Positions 1 to 7,777 of a stretch of 64,000 bases of DNA are shown piece after piece (the first letter of the stretch is position 1; each line of letters opens with the position of its first letter). The DNA comes from Acuticoccus sp051016205 (lineage in GTDB: Bacteria > Pseudomonadota > Alphaproteobacteria > Rhizobiales > Amorphaceae), in assembly GCA_051016205.1 (NCBI GenBank), contig CP136534.1, forward strand, positions 5,952,001 through 6,016,000, read 5' to 3'. A program made the position numbers and the translations under genes. The notes beneath the pieces were generated by a model that made no database searches, had not been told where the DNA came from, and saw only the letters and a program-made list of their open reading frames with translations.

Positions 1-883
1 CCTCACCCGGCGTGAGGCGTAGATTGTGCGGGCGGGCCATCACCCTCACGGGGCCTGAGAGATCGGTCGCCACGGACTGGCCGTCAGGGAGGGCGGCGCG
101 TCCCCCTTCGGCGTGGGTTTCCAGGAAATTTGAGGAGCCGATGAAGTCGGCAACATAGGCGCTTGCGGGACGGTCGAAGACGTCCTCGGCGGGCGCCACC
201 TGCTCGATCCGCCCGTCGCGCATGACGGCGATGCGGTCGCTCATGGTCAGCGCCTCTTCCTGGTCATGGGTCACGAAAATCGCCGTCATCCCAAGGCGCT
301 TGATGAGCTGGCGCAGTTCCACCTGCATGTTGCCGCGAAGCTTTGCGTCGAGCGCATTGAAGGGCTCATCCAGAAGAAGCACCCGCGGCTCCAAGATGAG
401 GACGCGGGCAATGGCAACGCGCTGCTGCTGACCGCCTGAGAGTTGGGCGGGATAGCGCTCCTCAAACCCCGTCAGCGAGACCGTCTGAAGCGCAGCATCC
501 ACGCGCCGGGTGATCTCGGCACGCCTCATCCCGCGCACCTTCAGCCCATAGCCGACGTTTTGAGCGACGGTCAGGTGGGGGAACAAGGCATAGCTTTGGA
601 ACACGACGCCCACAGGCCGGCGGTTGACGGGCGCACGCGCCATGTCCGCGCCATCAATGAGGATCTCGCCGCCATCAGGCTTCCAAAAGCCGGCCACGCA
701 GCGCAAAAGCGTGGTCTTGCCGCAGCCTGAAGGGCCAAGCAGCGTCACGATCTCGCTCTCGGCCACATCGAGCGAGCAATGGTCCAACACGGTCAGCGGT
801 CCGAACCGCTTGATGACCGCGCCAATCGACAGGACCGGCGCGACCGGAGCGTCCGCCGGAGACCCGACGGCGGCCTGCATCAT
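1..883 (-). CDS. ABC transporter ATP-binding protein, spermidine/putrescine/iron(III) type (C-terminus beyond window)
   Basis: Nucleotide-binding subunit of an importer of the PotA/FbpC family. Reading the minus strand from the ATG at 883 gives Walker A GPSGCGKTT near residues 50-58, the signature LSGGQQQR, Walker B VLLLDEP and the switch MTHDQEEALTM region, followed by the start of the C-terminal TOBE part (MARPHNLRL) that runs off the window at base 1. The start overlaps the stop of the binding-protein gene (ATGA, 883-880), which implies translational coupling; a second ATG follows at 880. The permeases are presumably just left of the window. The substrate cannot be read from the ATPase; polyamine, Fe3+ or another small cation or organic molecule is possible. 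Confidence 0.93.
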   Translation of the reverse strand, partial: MMQAAVGSPADAPVAPVLSIGAVIKRFGPLTVLDHCSLDVAESEIVTLLGPSGCGKTTLLRCVAGFWKPDGGEILIDGADMARAPVNRRPVGVVFQSYALFPHLTVAQNVGYGLKVRGMRRAEITRRVDAALQTVSLTGFEERYPAQLSGGQQQRVAIARVLILEPRVLLLDEPFNALDAKLRGNMQVELRQLIKRLGMTAIFVTHDQEEALTMSDRIAVMRDGRIEQVAPAEDVFDRPASAYVADFIGSSNFLETHAEGGRAALPDGQSVATDLSGPVRVMARPHNLRLTPGE

Positions 884-1929
884 CCAGCAAACATGCGGTC
901 GAAGTTCTCAACCGTCTCACCGCGCAGCGGCGCGATGGTCGGCCAGTCGAGAGAGGTGGTGGTGGCAAGCTCTTCGGGCGTGGAGGGCACGTAGGGCTTG
1001 GCTTCCTCGGGCGTTGCAACACCCTTCACCACGGTGCCAAAATAGATGGGCGCGCTGCCTGCCATGGTCTGGATTTCTGGGGTCAGCATGATGTCGGCGA
1101 ACTCGGCCACAAGTTCGCTGACGCCGTCGGCCGTGTTCACGAACTGGACGATGCTTGTGGGCAGCATCAAGGGGCCGGGCCCTGCGATCTTCACATAGCT
1201 CACCGGCAGACCAGCGGCTGCAGCAAGGGCGGTGTTGACGTGCCAGAGCGGTGCCAAATCCACTTCGCCCCGCTCGATCATCTGCTGGAGGAGGTTGGGG
1301 CTGCGGCCTACCAGCGGATCAAGCTCTTTCCACTTTTCAAGGGCAAAGGTCATGTCCGCCTGGGGTTTGCCGAACGCTTCGTTGGTGGCGGCGAGCACAC
1401 CAAGACCAAGGTTTGACTGGGGCCGGACCATGCCGATGCGCCCATTATACTCGCCGCTCCACACCTCTTCCCACGTGGTGGGCGGGTTCGGCACCTTGGT
1501 GGTGTCATAGGCAATGCCGATGCCTTCAAACAGCACAGGAACGCCGGTGTCGTAGCCGTAGGGCATGAACAGCGGGTCGATGTTCGCCGTGTTGGGGATC
1601 TTCGAGGCGTCCAGCGGGACAAGAACGTCCTCGGCCTGGGCATTGATGATGGCGGGCGAGCCCATAACGGCAAGATCATAAGGCGAGTTGCCGCGGGCTG
1701 CCTTGATTTGTGCCAGCGCTTCGGCCGAGAGGCCGCCGATCACCCTCAAGGTCACGCCGGGGTGGCGCTTGCCGAGCTCTTCGCCTGCTGCGATCAGCGG
1801 CCTGTCGGACTCGTTGCCGTAGCCGATCATCACCAGCTCGCGGGACTGCGCCCTGACGATTGTGGGGGTTGCGAGCGCGGTCGCGGCTGCAAGGCCGCCC
1901 AGTACCGTTCTGCGGGTCAGATGCATCAT
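880..1929 (-). CDS. ABC transporter substrate-binding protein, PotD/FbpA-like, Tat-type signal
   Basis: Periplasmic extracellular solute-binding protein of about 349 residues. The chosen start (ATG-ATG at 1929/1926) follows an AGGGAG ribosome site and gives a twin-arginine signal, LTRRTVLGG, then an alanine-rich stretch ending in IVRAQ. An open frame extends upstream to 2061 but those residues are not signal-like. The mature protein has the usual two-lobe family sequence (VMIGYGNESDRPL near the mature N-terminus, later a GRIGMVRPQ hinge-region motif). It overlaps the downstream ATPase by four bases. Regulation by the neighbouring DeoR protein is suggested by a palindrome at 2010-2021. The substrate is unknown; the adjacent sugar/ureide catabolic genes are a possible clue. 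Confidence 0.9.
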   Translation of the reverse strand: MMHLTRRTVLGGLAAATALATPTIVRAQSRELVMIGYGNESDRPLIAAGEELGKRHPGVTLRVIGGLSAEALAQIKAARGNSPYDLAVMGSPAIINAQAEDVLVPLDASKIPNTANIDPLFMPYGYDTGVPVLFEGIGIAYDTTKVPNPPTTWEEVWSGEYNGRIGMVRPQSNLGLGVLAATNEAFGKPQADMTFALEKWKELDPLVGRSPNLLQQMIERGEVDLAPLWHVNTALAAAAGLPVSYVKIAGPGPLMLPTSIVQFVNTADGVSELVAEFADIMLTPEIQTMAGSAPIYFGTVVKGVATPEEAKPYVPSTPEELATTTSLDWPTIAPLRGETVENFDRMFAG

Positions 1930-2009
1930 CGATCTCCCTGCCATAGAGCGCGGACCCGTCTTCTTCGGGGTCCCTTCGCTGCGATCTCTTCTTTCATCAA
2001 GATACCAAA

Positions 2010-2021
2010 CGAAAATTTTCG
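2010..2021. promoter_or_regulatory. Perfect 12-bp palindrome upstream of the binding-protein gene, possible DeoR operator
   Basis: CGAAAATTTTCG is a perfect palindrome in the leader of the binding-protein gene. It shares the TTTTCGC element with the repeats at 2917-2934 between the DeoR gene and the sugar operon. DeoR/GlpR-family operators commonly contain TTTCG-like repeats, so one regulator may act at both sites. This assignment is inference. Confidence 0.4.
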
Positions 2022-2070
2022 CAAGAGCAAAGTGACGCCAACTTGGCCTAAAGGTGCGCAAAGTTACGCC

Positions 2071-2093
2071 GTGCCTGCCTGTGAGGCAGGCAC
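2071..2093 (-). terminator. Hairpin downstream of the DeoR gene, terminator-like
   Basis: GTGCCTGCC and GGCAGGCAC form a perfect 9-bp stem with a 5-base loop, 7 bases after the DeoR stop codon in the minus direction. No real U-tract follows, so it may be a weak terminator or an mRNA-stabilising hairpin separating deoR from the ABC genes. Confidence 0.5.
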
Positions 2094-2099
2094 GTAGGG

Positions 2100-2849
2100 T
2101 CAGGCGAGCAGAACCTGGAGCCCGCCTGCCTCCAACGCCTGCACGTCCGCCTGCGCGGCGCCACTGTCTGTCACGAGGGCCGAAATCTCGGAAACGGCCG
2201 CGATGCGTGCGCCACCAACGTGGCCGATCTTGCCGTGGTCGCCCAACATCACCACCCGTCGCGCGGAGCCGATCATGGCGCGCTTGGTCTCCACCTCTTC
2301 AAAGTGAGCGTTGGTGAAGCCGCGGTCCGCATCGATCCCAGCGCAGCAAAGGTAGGCGCAGTCGGCGTTGAGGTGCTCCAGGATGAGCGCCGCGAACGGT
2401 GGGATCAGCGAGCGCGAACGCCTGTTGCGGCCTGTCTTCTTTAGCGTCCCGCCAGTGACCATGACCGTCGCCCCCCCATGGGTCTCAAGGGCGATCGCAA
2501 CGTCGAGGCTGCTGGTGATGACGACGATGTCTTTAAGGTCCTGCGGCAAGGCGAGGGCCATGGCGAGCGCGGTCGTCCCGGCGTCGAGGATGATGGTCTC
2601 CCCATCGCGGACCATGCGAGCGGCCATCGCACCGATCCGCTCCTTCTCCGCCGCAAAGTTTTGACTCGGAAGGTCCAAAGGGCGTTCGAATCGGGCCGGT
2701 TGAACGGCAATCGCCCCGCCGCGGATGCGCCTCAGCAACATCCGCCGCTCCAGCGCGTCGAGATCGGTACGGATCGTGACGGTCGACACGTTCAGCGCCT
2801 CGGCCAAGGCCGCCACCTCCACAACCCGTTCCTGCGAGAGCATGTGCAA
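2100..2849 (-). CDS. DeoR/GlpR family transcriptional regulator (start uncertain)
   Basis: Sugar-phosphate-responsive repressor family. An N-terminal winged helix-turn-helix (VAALAEALNVSTVTIRTDL) and LRRIRGGA are followed by the DeoR C-terminal sensor domain with LDAGTTALAMA and the late CAGIDADRGFTNAH and VMLGDHGKIG motifs. It is divergent from the SIS/kinase operon and upstream of the ABC genes, so it probably controls both. The only ATG/GTG/TTG start in frame is TTG 2849, yet the family's first helix (RRHERILHML) is encoded in frame further upstream, where no standard start codon exists. Either a rare start is used or a frameshift lies in the six-G run at 2873-2878. Confidence 0.9.
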   Translation of the reverse strand: MHMLSQERVVEVAALAEALNVSTVTIRTDLDALERRMLLRRIRGGAIAVQPARFERPLDLPSQNFAAEKERIGAMAARMVRDGETIILDAGTTALAMALALPQDLKDIVVITSSLDVAIALETHGGATVMVTGGTLKKTGRNRRSRSLIPPFAALILEHLNADCAYLCCAGIDADRGFTNAHFEEVETKRAMIGSARRVVMLGDHGKIGHVGGARIAAVSEISALVTDSGAAQADVQALEAGGLQVLLA

Positions 2850-2916
2850 AATGCGCTCGTGACGTCGGTTGAGGGGGGCCGTTTGGGCGGGCTCGGCGTT
2901 TGCGAGGGTGATGGAT

Positions 2917-2934
2917 TTTCGCTTTCGTCTTGCG
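2917..2934. promoter_or_regulatory. TTTCG direct repeats in the deoR/SIS divergent promoter region
   Basis: TTTCG at 2917-2921, TTTCG at 2923-2927 and TTGCG at 2930-2934 form a spaced direct repeat between the divergent deoR and SIS genes. This resembles operators of DeoR-family repressors and shares a core with the palindrome at 2010-2021. The core promoter elements were not assigned. Confidence 0.4.
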
Positions 2935-3027
2935 TTTCCAGTCGCAATGACAATTATCGCAAGTCGGTGGTCCGCACCAGAGCAAAGCGTGCAGAGATGG
3001 CCTCAACAGGACAGGAGAAAGAGCGCG

Positions 3028-4140
3028 ATGGATCTTGAGCAGCGGCTGAAGGACATTCGGCGTGAGTCATCCTCGGACGCTCCGGGAGACCCAGAGCGGT
3101 TCCGCCGCGTCGCGCTCACCAACGAAGAGATGATGGCGCAAGGCAATGCCATCCGATCAACACTCGATGCAAACGCCGAACCCCTCGCGGCCATCGCGCG
3201 CGATCTTTCGGACCGTAAGATCCGCCGCATCGCCATGGTCGGCTGCGGCGATTCGTGGATTTCAGGCTTTGGCGTGCGGCACGTGATGGAGAAGACGCTT
3301 GGCGCGGTCGCAGAGCCTTGCGAGGCGTTCGACTTTGCCAATTACGGCCTCGACGTTGTGGACGACGAGACGGTGGTGATCGGCCTCAGCTCCAGCGGCA
3401 AGACAGAGCCCGTGATCGACAGCCTCAAAGGGGCAGAGGCGCGCGGGGCTTACGCCATTGGCTTGTCCAACACGCTTGGCTCGCCGCTGATGGAAGAGTT
3501 TCCGGGCGCGCTCCATATCCGCGCGACACGGGGCGGTTGGCCGACCCAGTCGAGCACAGCCGCCATGGCACTGAAGCTTGCCCTCACCGTTGCCGTCGCC
3601 GAAGCGAAGGGCATTGACGCGGCAGCCCTGTCGGCAGCCCTTTCCACGCTTCCCGATTATGTGGACGGCGTTGCGAACGCCTTCTACGAGCCGGCGCGCG
3701 GGCTTGCCGAAAAGCTGGCGCGGGCCGATCTCATCATGCTTGCCGGCGCTGGGCCATACTACGCGCCGGCCGCCTTCGGCGCTGCAAAGCTGAAGGAGCT
3801 GGCGCCCATCCACGCCTATGCCTTCCCGCTTGAGGAGTACCACCACTACCGCACGCAAAAGGCAGGCGATCCGATGTTCATGGTGGCCGCCGATGCGGCA
3901 AGCCACGCCCGCGCGCTGGAAACGGCCATCATGAGCCGCGGCTCCGAGGGCTTTTGCATTGCGCTTGTGCCCGAGGGCGAGAGCGAGATCGCATCGGTCG
4001 CAAACGTTGCCTGGCACCTGCCGAAGGTGGCCGATTGTGTGGCGCCCATCGTCTACAGCGTGCCTTTGCACCTGTTTGGCTACCACGTTGCCATGGCGCG
4101 CGATGCCATTGGCCTCGGCGCCCCAAGCCTCGGCGTGTGA
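3028..4140 (+). CDS. SIS-domain sugar-phosphate isomerase/deglycase (AgaS/FrlB-like)
   Basis: About 370 residues with two SIS domains. Visible elements are an N-terminal LTNEEMMAQGNAIRSTL stretch, the first SIS motif MVGCGDSWISGFGVRH, VVIGLSSSGKTEPVID in the same domain, and a second domain with LAGAGPYYAPAAFGAAKLKE and FPLEEYHHYRTQ. This family includes fructosamine-6-phosphate deglycases and glucosamine/galactosamine-phosphate isomerase-deaminases; the exact reaction cannot be set from sequence. The ATG at 3028 has an AGGAG site about 10 bases upstream; the frame is open further upstream but lacks that. It heads an operon with a PfkB kinase 7 bases downstream, which resembles the FrlB/FrlD pairing in Amadori-compound catabolism. 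Confidence 0.88.
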   Translation: MDLEQRLKDIRRESSSDAPGDPERFRRVALTNEEMMAQGNAIRSTLDANAEPLAAIARDLSDRKIRRIAMVGCGDSWISGFGVRHVMEKTLGAVAEPCEAFDFANYGLDVVDDETVVIGLSSSGKTEPVIDSLKGAEARGAYAIGLSNTLGSPLMEEFPGALHIRATRGGWPTQSSTAAMALKLALTVAVAEAKGIDAAALSAALSTLPDYVDGVANAFYEPARGLAEKLARADLIMLAGAGPYYAPAAFGAAKLKELAPIHAYAFPLEEYHHYRTQKAGDPMFMVAADAASHARALETAIMSRGSEGFCIALVPEGESEIASVANVAWHLPKVADCVAPIVYSVPLHLFGYHVAMARDAIGLGAPSLGV

Positions 4141-4147
4141 GGCCGCG

Positions 4148-5173
4148 GTGGCGCCAGATCTCGTCATTGTCGGCGGGCTGACGGTCGACAACGTGATTGC
4201 CGCCGACGGCACCGTCGGCCTCGGCCAGGCCGGCGGCAACGGTGCGTATTCGGCCGTCGGTGTCCTCGCCTTCGTCTCCCGCGTGGGCCTTGTAAGCCAT
4301 GCGGCCGCCTCCTACCCAAGGGCCGTCGTCGCGCGGCTTGAGGACGGGGGCGTCGACCTTGGCGGCGTGCTCTGGTCCGACGAACGCCTCACCTCCTGCA
4401 ACTGGTTCATCTACGATGCTGCCGGCCGGCGCGAGGAGGGGCTGACGAGCCCTCCAGAAGCGCTGGGCGAAGCCGGCTTTCCCACCGAACGTCTGAGCCC
4501 GCACCAAGTCATTGCCTGGCGCGAACATCTCAGAAGTCGCGATAAGGGTGCCGAAATGAGCTACTCGGAGTTTCGCACCCTTCATCCACTAAAGCCCGCG
4601 CAGGTGCCGAACGCCTGGCACAACGCACGCGGCGTCCACCTTGCGCCGAGCCAGCCGGATGTGATGCTCGGCATGATCGACCTGTTTGGCCCCAACGGCG
4701 CTCTGATCACCGCCGATCCCGGCTGGCAGCTCGCCGCACGCACCCTTGATGAGATCGCCCCGATCCTTTCACGCCTCGACGCCTTCTTGCCGAGCGAGGT
4801 GGAGCTCACCGCCCTCGTCCCGGGCGCAGCGCTCGGGGATGCACTCGGCGCTGTCGCGGCCCGCTGCAAAGCCGCCGTTGCCGTCAAACTTGGCCCCGAA
4901 GGCGTCCTTGTCTGGGACCGGGCAAAGGGAACGCCCGTTGCCGTTCCCGCCAAACCCGTTGCGGCCCTCGATCCCACGGGCGCTGGCGATAGCTTTTGCG
5001 GCGGCTTTCTGGCCGGCCTTGTGGAGACAGGCGACCCCGTCCAAGCCGCCCGCTTCGGCGCGGTCGCCGCAAGCTGCATCGTCAAGAAGTTTGGCGCAAA
5101 CGGCGCCTTGCCCATGAACCAAGCCGCCAACCGTGCCGCGCTCAAGAAAGGCGCTGCGGAGAGGACACAATGA
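4148..5173 (+). CDS. PfkB/ribokinase-family carbohydrate kinase
   Basis: Predicted ATP-dependent sugar kinase of about 341 residues. It begins with GTG 7 bases after the SIS stop, giving APDLVIVGGLTVDN, the usual ribokinase N-terminal strand. The substrate-side GQAGGNGAYSAVG motif is near residue 27 and the C-terminal catalytic signature DPTGAGDSFCGGF is present with the base Asp near residue 281. Fructoselysine kinase (FrlD) and related kinases belong to this family, so with the SIS protein it may phosphorylate a glycated or N-linked sugar before cleavage. It ends in an ATGA overlap with the BtpA-like gene. Confidence 0.9.
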   Translation: MAPDLVIVGGLTVDNVIAADGTVGLGQAGGNGAYSAVGVLAFVSRVGLVSHAAASYPRAVVARLEDGGVDLGGVLWSDERLTSCNWFIYDAAGRREEGLTSPPEALGEAGFPTERLSPHQVIAWREHLRSRDKGAEMSYSEFRTLHPLKPAQVPNAWHNARGVHLAPSQPDVMLGMIDLFGPNGALITADPGWQLAARTLDEIAPILSRLDAFLPSEVELTALVPGAALGDALGAVAARCKAAVAVKLGPEGVLVWDRAKGTPVAVPAKPVAALDPTGAGDSFCGGFLAGLVETGDPVQAARFGAVAASCIVKKFGANGALPMNQAANRAALKKGAAERTQ

Positions 5174-5955
5174 CGCTGAGAGTCTTTGGCGGCAGCCCAC
5201 TGGTCATCGCTGCACTTCATCTGCCGGACTTTGCCTTGTCGCGCGACCAGTCCATGGCCTGGTTCGAGGACTACGCGCTTGCAAACGCTGCCGTCTTTGC
5301 CCGGGCAGGCATTCCCTGGCTGAAGCTGCAGGATCAGACGCGCACCAAGGCAACGGCCACGCCTGACAGTCTGGCGCGGATGGGGGCGATCGCCCGCCTC
5401 ATCCGGGCAACGGTCCCCGAGATCGGCCTTGGCATCATCATCGAAGCGCACGACCCTACCGCAGCGATGGCCGTGGCCGATGCCTCGGGAGCGGACTTCG
5501 TGCGGCTGAAGGTGTTTGTCGGCGGGGCAATGACCGCGCAGGGCCCACGCCATGGCCTTGGTGCAGAGGCCGTCTCCTACCGCGCGGCCCTTAGGCGGGA
5601 GGACATTGCAATCCTCGCCGACGTCCACGACCGCACCGTGGTCCCCTTGTCCAGCGAGGGCCAGCCGTTTGCCGCCGAGTGGGCGGTGAAGACAGGAGCG
5701 GACGGGCTGATCGTGACAGGCTCAAGCTTCCCCGACACGCTTTCGCGGATCGAGGCGGTTCGCGCAGCAGGCGTGAAACGACCGCTCCTCATCGGCGGCG
5801 GCGTGACGGTGGACAACGTTGCAGAGGCGCTCGGCGCCAGCGATGGCGTGATCGTCAGCAGCGCCCTCATGCGAAAGGATGCCGGCGAGGAGGACCTTGT
5901 GCGCTGGGATGCCGATCGCTGCAACCGCTTCATGGAGGCGGCGCGAACACCATGA
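5170..5955 (+). CDS. BtpA/SgcQ family TIM-barrel protein
   Basis: About 261 residues of the BtpA (SgcQ) family, predicted aldolase-like beta/alpha barrel proteins of unclear chemistry. Recognisable segments are the N-terminal VIAALHLPDFALS, DFVRLKVFVGG in the middle, ILADVHDRTVVP, and the phosphate-binding-like C-terminal GADGLIVTGSSFPDT and PLLIGGGVTVDN. The start overlaps the kinase stop (ATGA) and its own stop overlaps the next start, so it is made with the operon. Known members are named for photosystem I assembly or for the sgc sugar operon; here a role in sugar-phosphate metabolism is more likely, by context. Confidence 0.85.
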   Translation: MTLRVFGGSPLVIAALHLPDFALSRDQSMAWFEDYALANAAVFARAGIPWLKLQDQTRTKATATPDSLARMGAIARLIRATVPEIGLGIIIEAHDPTAAMAVADASGADFVRLKVFVGGAMTAQGPRHGLGAEAVSYRAALRREDIAILADVHDRTVVPLSSEGQPFAAEWAVKTGADGLIVTGSSFPDTLSRIEAVRAAGVKRPLLIGGGVTVDNVAEALGASDGVIVSSALMRKDAGEEDLVRWDADRCNRFMEAARTP

Positions 5956-6896
5956 CGGGGCGTGACTTTGCCGGCCAACGCAATGGCGCTCCGGCCATAC
6001 ATTGGCCTGGCGGCGCACGCCTTGCCGTCTCCGTGGTCGTCAATGTTGAGGAGGGTGGCGAACTCTCCATCGGCGATGGGGATGAGCGCAACGAGCACAT
6101 CCATGAGGCGGTGGAACTGGTGGAAGGCGAACGCGACCTTTGCATGGAGAGCCATTTCGAATACGGCCCCCGTGCCGGTTGGCCGCGCATTCGTGAGGTG
6201 CTGCGCGCGCGCGGCGTCACCGCAACGCTGAACGCCTGCGGTCGCGCCCTCATCGCAACTCCTTGGATTGCCGAGGAGGCTGTCGCCGACGGTCACGAGG
6301 TGGCCGCGCACGGTTGGCGTTGGGAACCTCACGTCCACATGGATGAGATGACCGAGCGCCGCGCCATCGCCCTGGCCGTCGATGCCATCGAAAAGACGGC
6401 GGGCGCGCCGCCTGTGGGTTGGCACACGCGCTCGGCCACCTCGGTTCGCACCCGCGATCTCCTCATCGAGCAGGGCGGCTTCCTTTATGACAGCAACGCC
6501 TACAACGACGATCTGCCCTACGTGGTAGAGACGGCCGCGGGCCCGCATGTGGTTCTGCCTTACGCGTTCGACACCAACGACATGCGCTTCCACAACCGCG
6601 GCGGCTTCGTTTTCGGGTCGGACTTCGCCCGCTACGCCATCGATGCCTTTGACAGGCTCTACCAGGAAGGGGCAAGGGCGCCGCGGATGCTTTCCATGGG
6701 CCTTCACACGCGCATCATCGGCCGCCCGGCGCGCATTGGTGGGCTGGAAGCCTTTCTCGACCATGCGCTCGGCCATGAGGGTGTCTGGTTCGCGTCCCGC
6801 GCTGCCATCGCAACGGCCTGGCGCGCCGGGCTCGGCCTTCCCCAGTGGACGCCGCGCCCCTGTCCGCCCGACTTCGCCGGCGAGGCTATTCTTTGA
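5952..6896 (+). CDS. Polysaccharide deacetylase / allantoinase (PuuE)-like hydrolase, copy 1
   Basis: About 314 residues of the NodB-like carbohydrate esterase 4 fold. The family branch with IHWPGGARLAVSVVVNVEEG at the start, followed by ESHFEYGPRAGWPRI and then GHEVAAHGWRWEPH, is typical of cofactor-type allantoinase PuuE and formamidase-like enzymes rather than chitin deacetylases. Later motifs are GWHTRSATSVRTRDLL and YNDDLPY. It is preceded and followed by start-stop overlaps. The likely reaction is hydrolysis of a cyclic ureide, hydantoin or amide; the substrate is unknown. It is homologous to the next gene (about 30-40% by eye), suggesting a tandem duplication or a two-subunit enzyme. 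Confidence 0.85.
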   Translation: MTGRDFAGQRNGAPAIHWPGGARLAVSVVVNVEEGGELSIGDGDERNEHIHEAVELVEGERDLCMESHFEYGPRAGWPRIREVLRARGVTATLNACGRALIATPWIAEEAVADGHEVAAHGWRWEPHVHMDEMTERRAIALAVDAIEKTAGAPPVGWHTRSATSVRTRDLLIEQGGFLYDSNAYNDDLPYVVETAAGPHVVLPYAFDTNDMRFHNRGGFVFGSDFARYAIDAFDRLYQEGARAPRMLSMGLHTRIIGRPARIGGLEAFLDHALGHEGVWFASRAAIATAWRAGLGLPQWTPRPCPPDFAGEAIL

Positions 6897-7777
6897 CGCG
6901 CGACCTCATAGGCTACGGCGGCGATTGGCCCGATGTGGTCTGGCCCAATGGCGGCCGGCTTGCAGTCTCCGTGGTGGTCAACTTTGAGGAGGGGGCCGAG
7001 CTTCAGGTGCTGGACGGCGACCCGTCCAGCGAGCGGATGGGCGAGGTCATCTCCGTTGTGCCCGAAGGCCGGCCCGACCCCGGGCAGGCGCAAATCTTCG
7101 CCTATGGTACACGCGCCGGCGTCTGGCGGATGGCCGATGCGCTGCGCCGCTACCAGACACCAGCCACCATATTCGCCTGCGGCAGGGCGGCCGAACGGGC
7201 AGCCCCGGCGCTCGCCATGCTGGCCGAGGGTGGTCACGAGACCGCCTGCCATGGCTTGCTGTGGCGCCCCCATGCAGACTACGACACGGCGGAGGCCGAG
7301 GCTGCCGATCTTGACCGAGCCGCTGCCGCTATCTGTGCGGCAACGGGTCAGAGCCCCCGCGGCTTCTTTTGCCGTGGCGCGGAAAGCCCCTGGACGCGCC
7401 GGCTTCTCGCAGAGCGCGGTTACGCCTACACCTCGAACGGTTTTGACGACGACTTGCCCTACCGCGATCCCTCCGGCCTCCTGGTCGTGCCGTATGCGCT
7501 GGACGCCAACGACATGAAATTCTTCCACCCTAATGGCTTCGTGCGCGCAACCGAGATGGTGGAGTACGTGGCCGACGCGCTCGACGTCTTGGAAGAGGAA
7601 GCCGCCCGCGGCCTGCCGCGCCTCCTCAACATCGGCTTTCATTTGCGCATCGTGGGCCGGCCGGGCCGGTTCAAGGCGTTCGACGACGTCCTTGCCGAAC
7701 TCCACCGCCGCCGCGAGAGGCTGTGGCTCGCCCGGCGGATCGACATTGCACAGGCTTTCCTGCGGGCAACGTCTTGA
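6893..7777 (+). CDS. Polysaccharide deacetylase / allantoinase (PuuE)-like hydrolase, copy 2
   Basis: Paralogue of the preceding gene, about 294 residues from a TTG start at 6893 that overlaps the previous TGA (TTGA). It shares WPNGGRLAVSVVVNFEEGA, IFAYGTRAGVWRM, GHETACHGLLWRPH, GFFCRGAESPWTRRLL and FDDDLPYRDPSG with copy 1. The open frame starts earlier at 6845 but those residues are inside copy 1 and unlike the family. Divergence between the two copies suggests different substrates or a heteromer rather than redundancy. Its stop overlaps the next start (TTGA), so the whole set is one transcript. Confidence 0.85.
   Translation: MTRDLIGYGGDWPDVVWPNGGRLAVSVVVNFEEGAELQVLDGDPSSERMGEVISVVPEGRPDPGQAQIFAYGTRAGVWRMADALRRYQTPATIFACGRAAERAAPALAMLAEGGHETACHGLLWRPHADYDTAEAEAADLDRAAAAICAATGQSPRGFFCRGAESPWTRRLLAERGYAYTSNGFDDDLPYRDPSGLLVVPYALDANDMKFFHPNGFVRATEMVEYVADALDVLEEEAARGLPRLLNIGFHLRIVGRPGRFKAFDDVLAELHRRRERLWLARRIDIAQAFLRATS

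Noticed and set aside
2869..3027. N-terminal extension of the SIS protein upstream of ATG 3028
   Set aside because: The frame is open but overlaps the divergent promoter and repeats, and the residues do not look like the family. The AGGAG site favours 3028.
3262..4239. Long open frames antisense to the SIS, kinase, DctM, HyuA, HyuB and other genes
   Set aside because: High GC content leaves long antisense frames open. They have Arg/His/Gly-rich composition and no family motifs, while the sense frames do.
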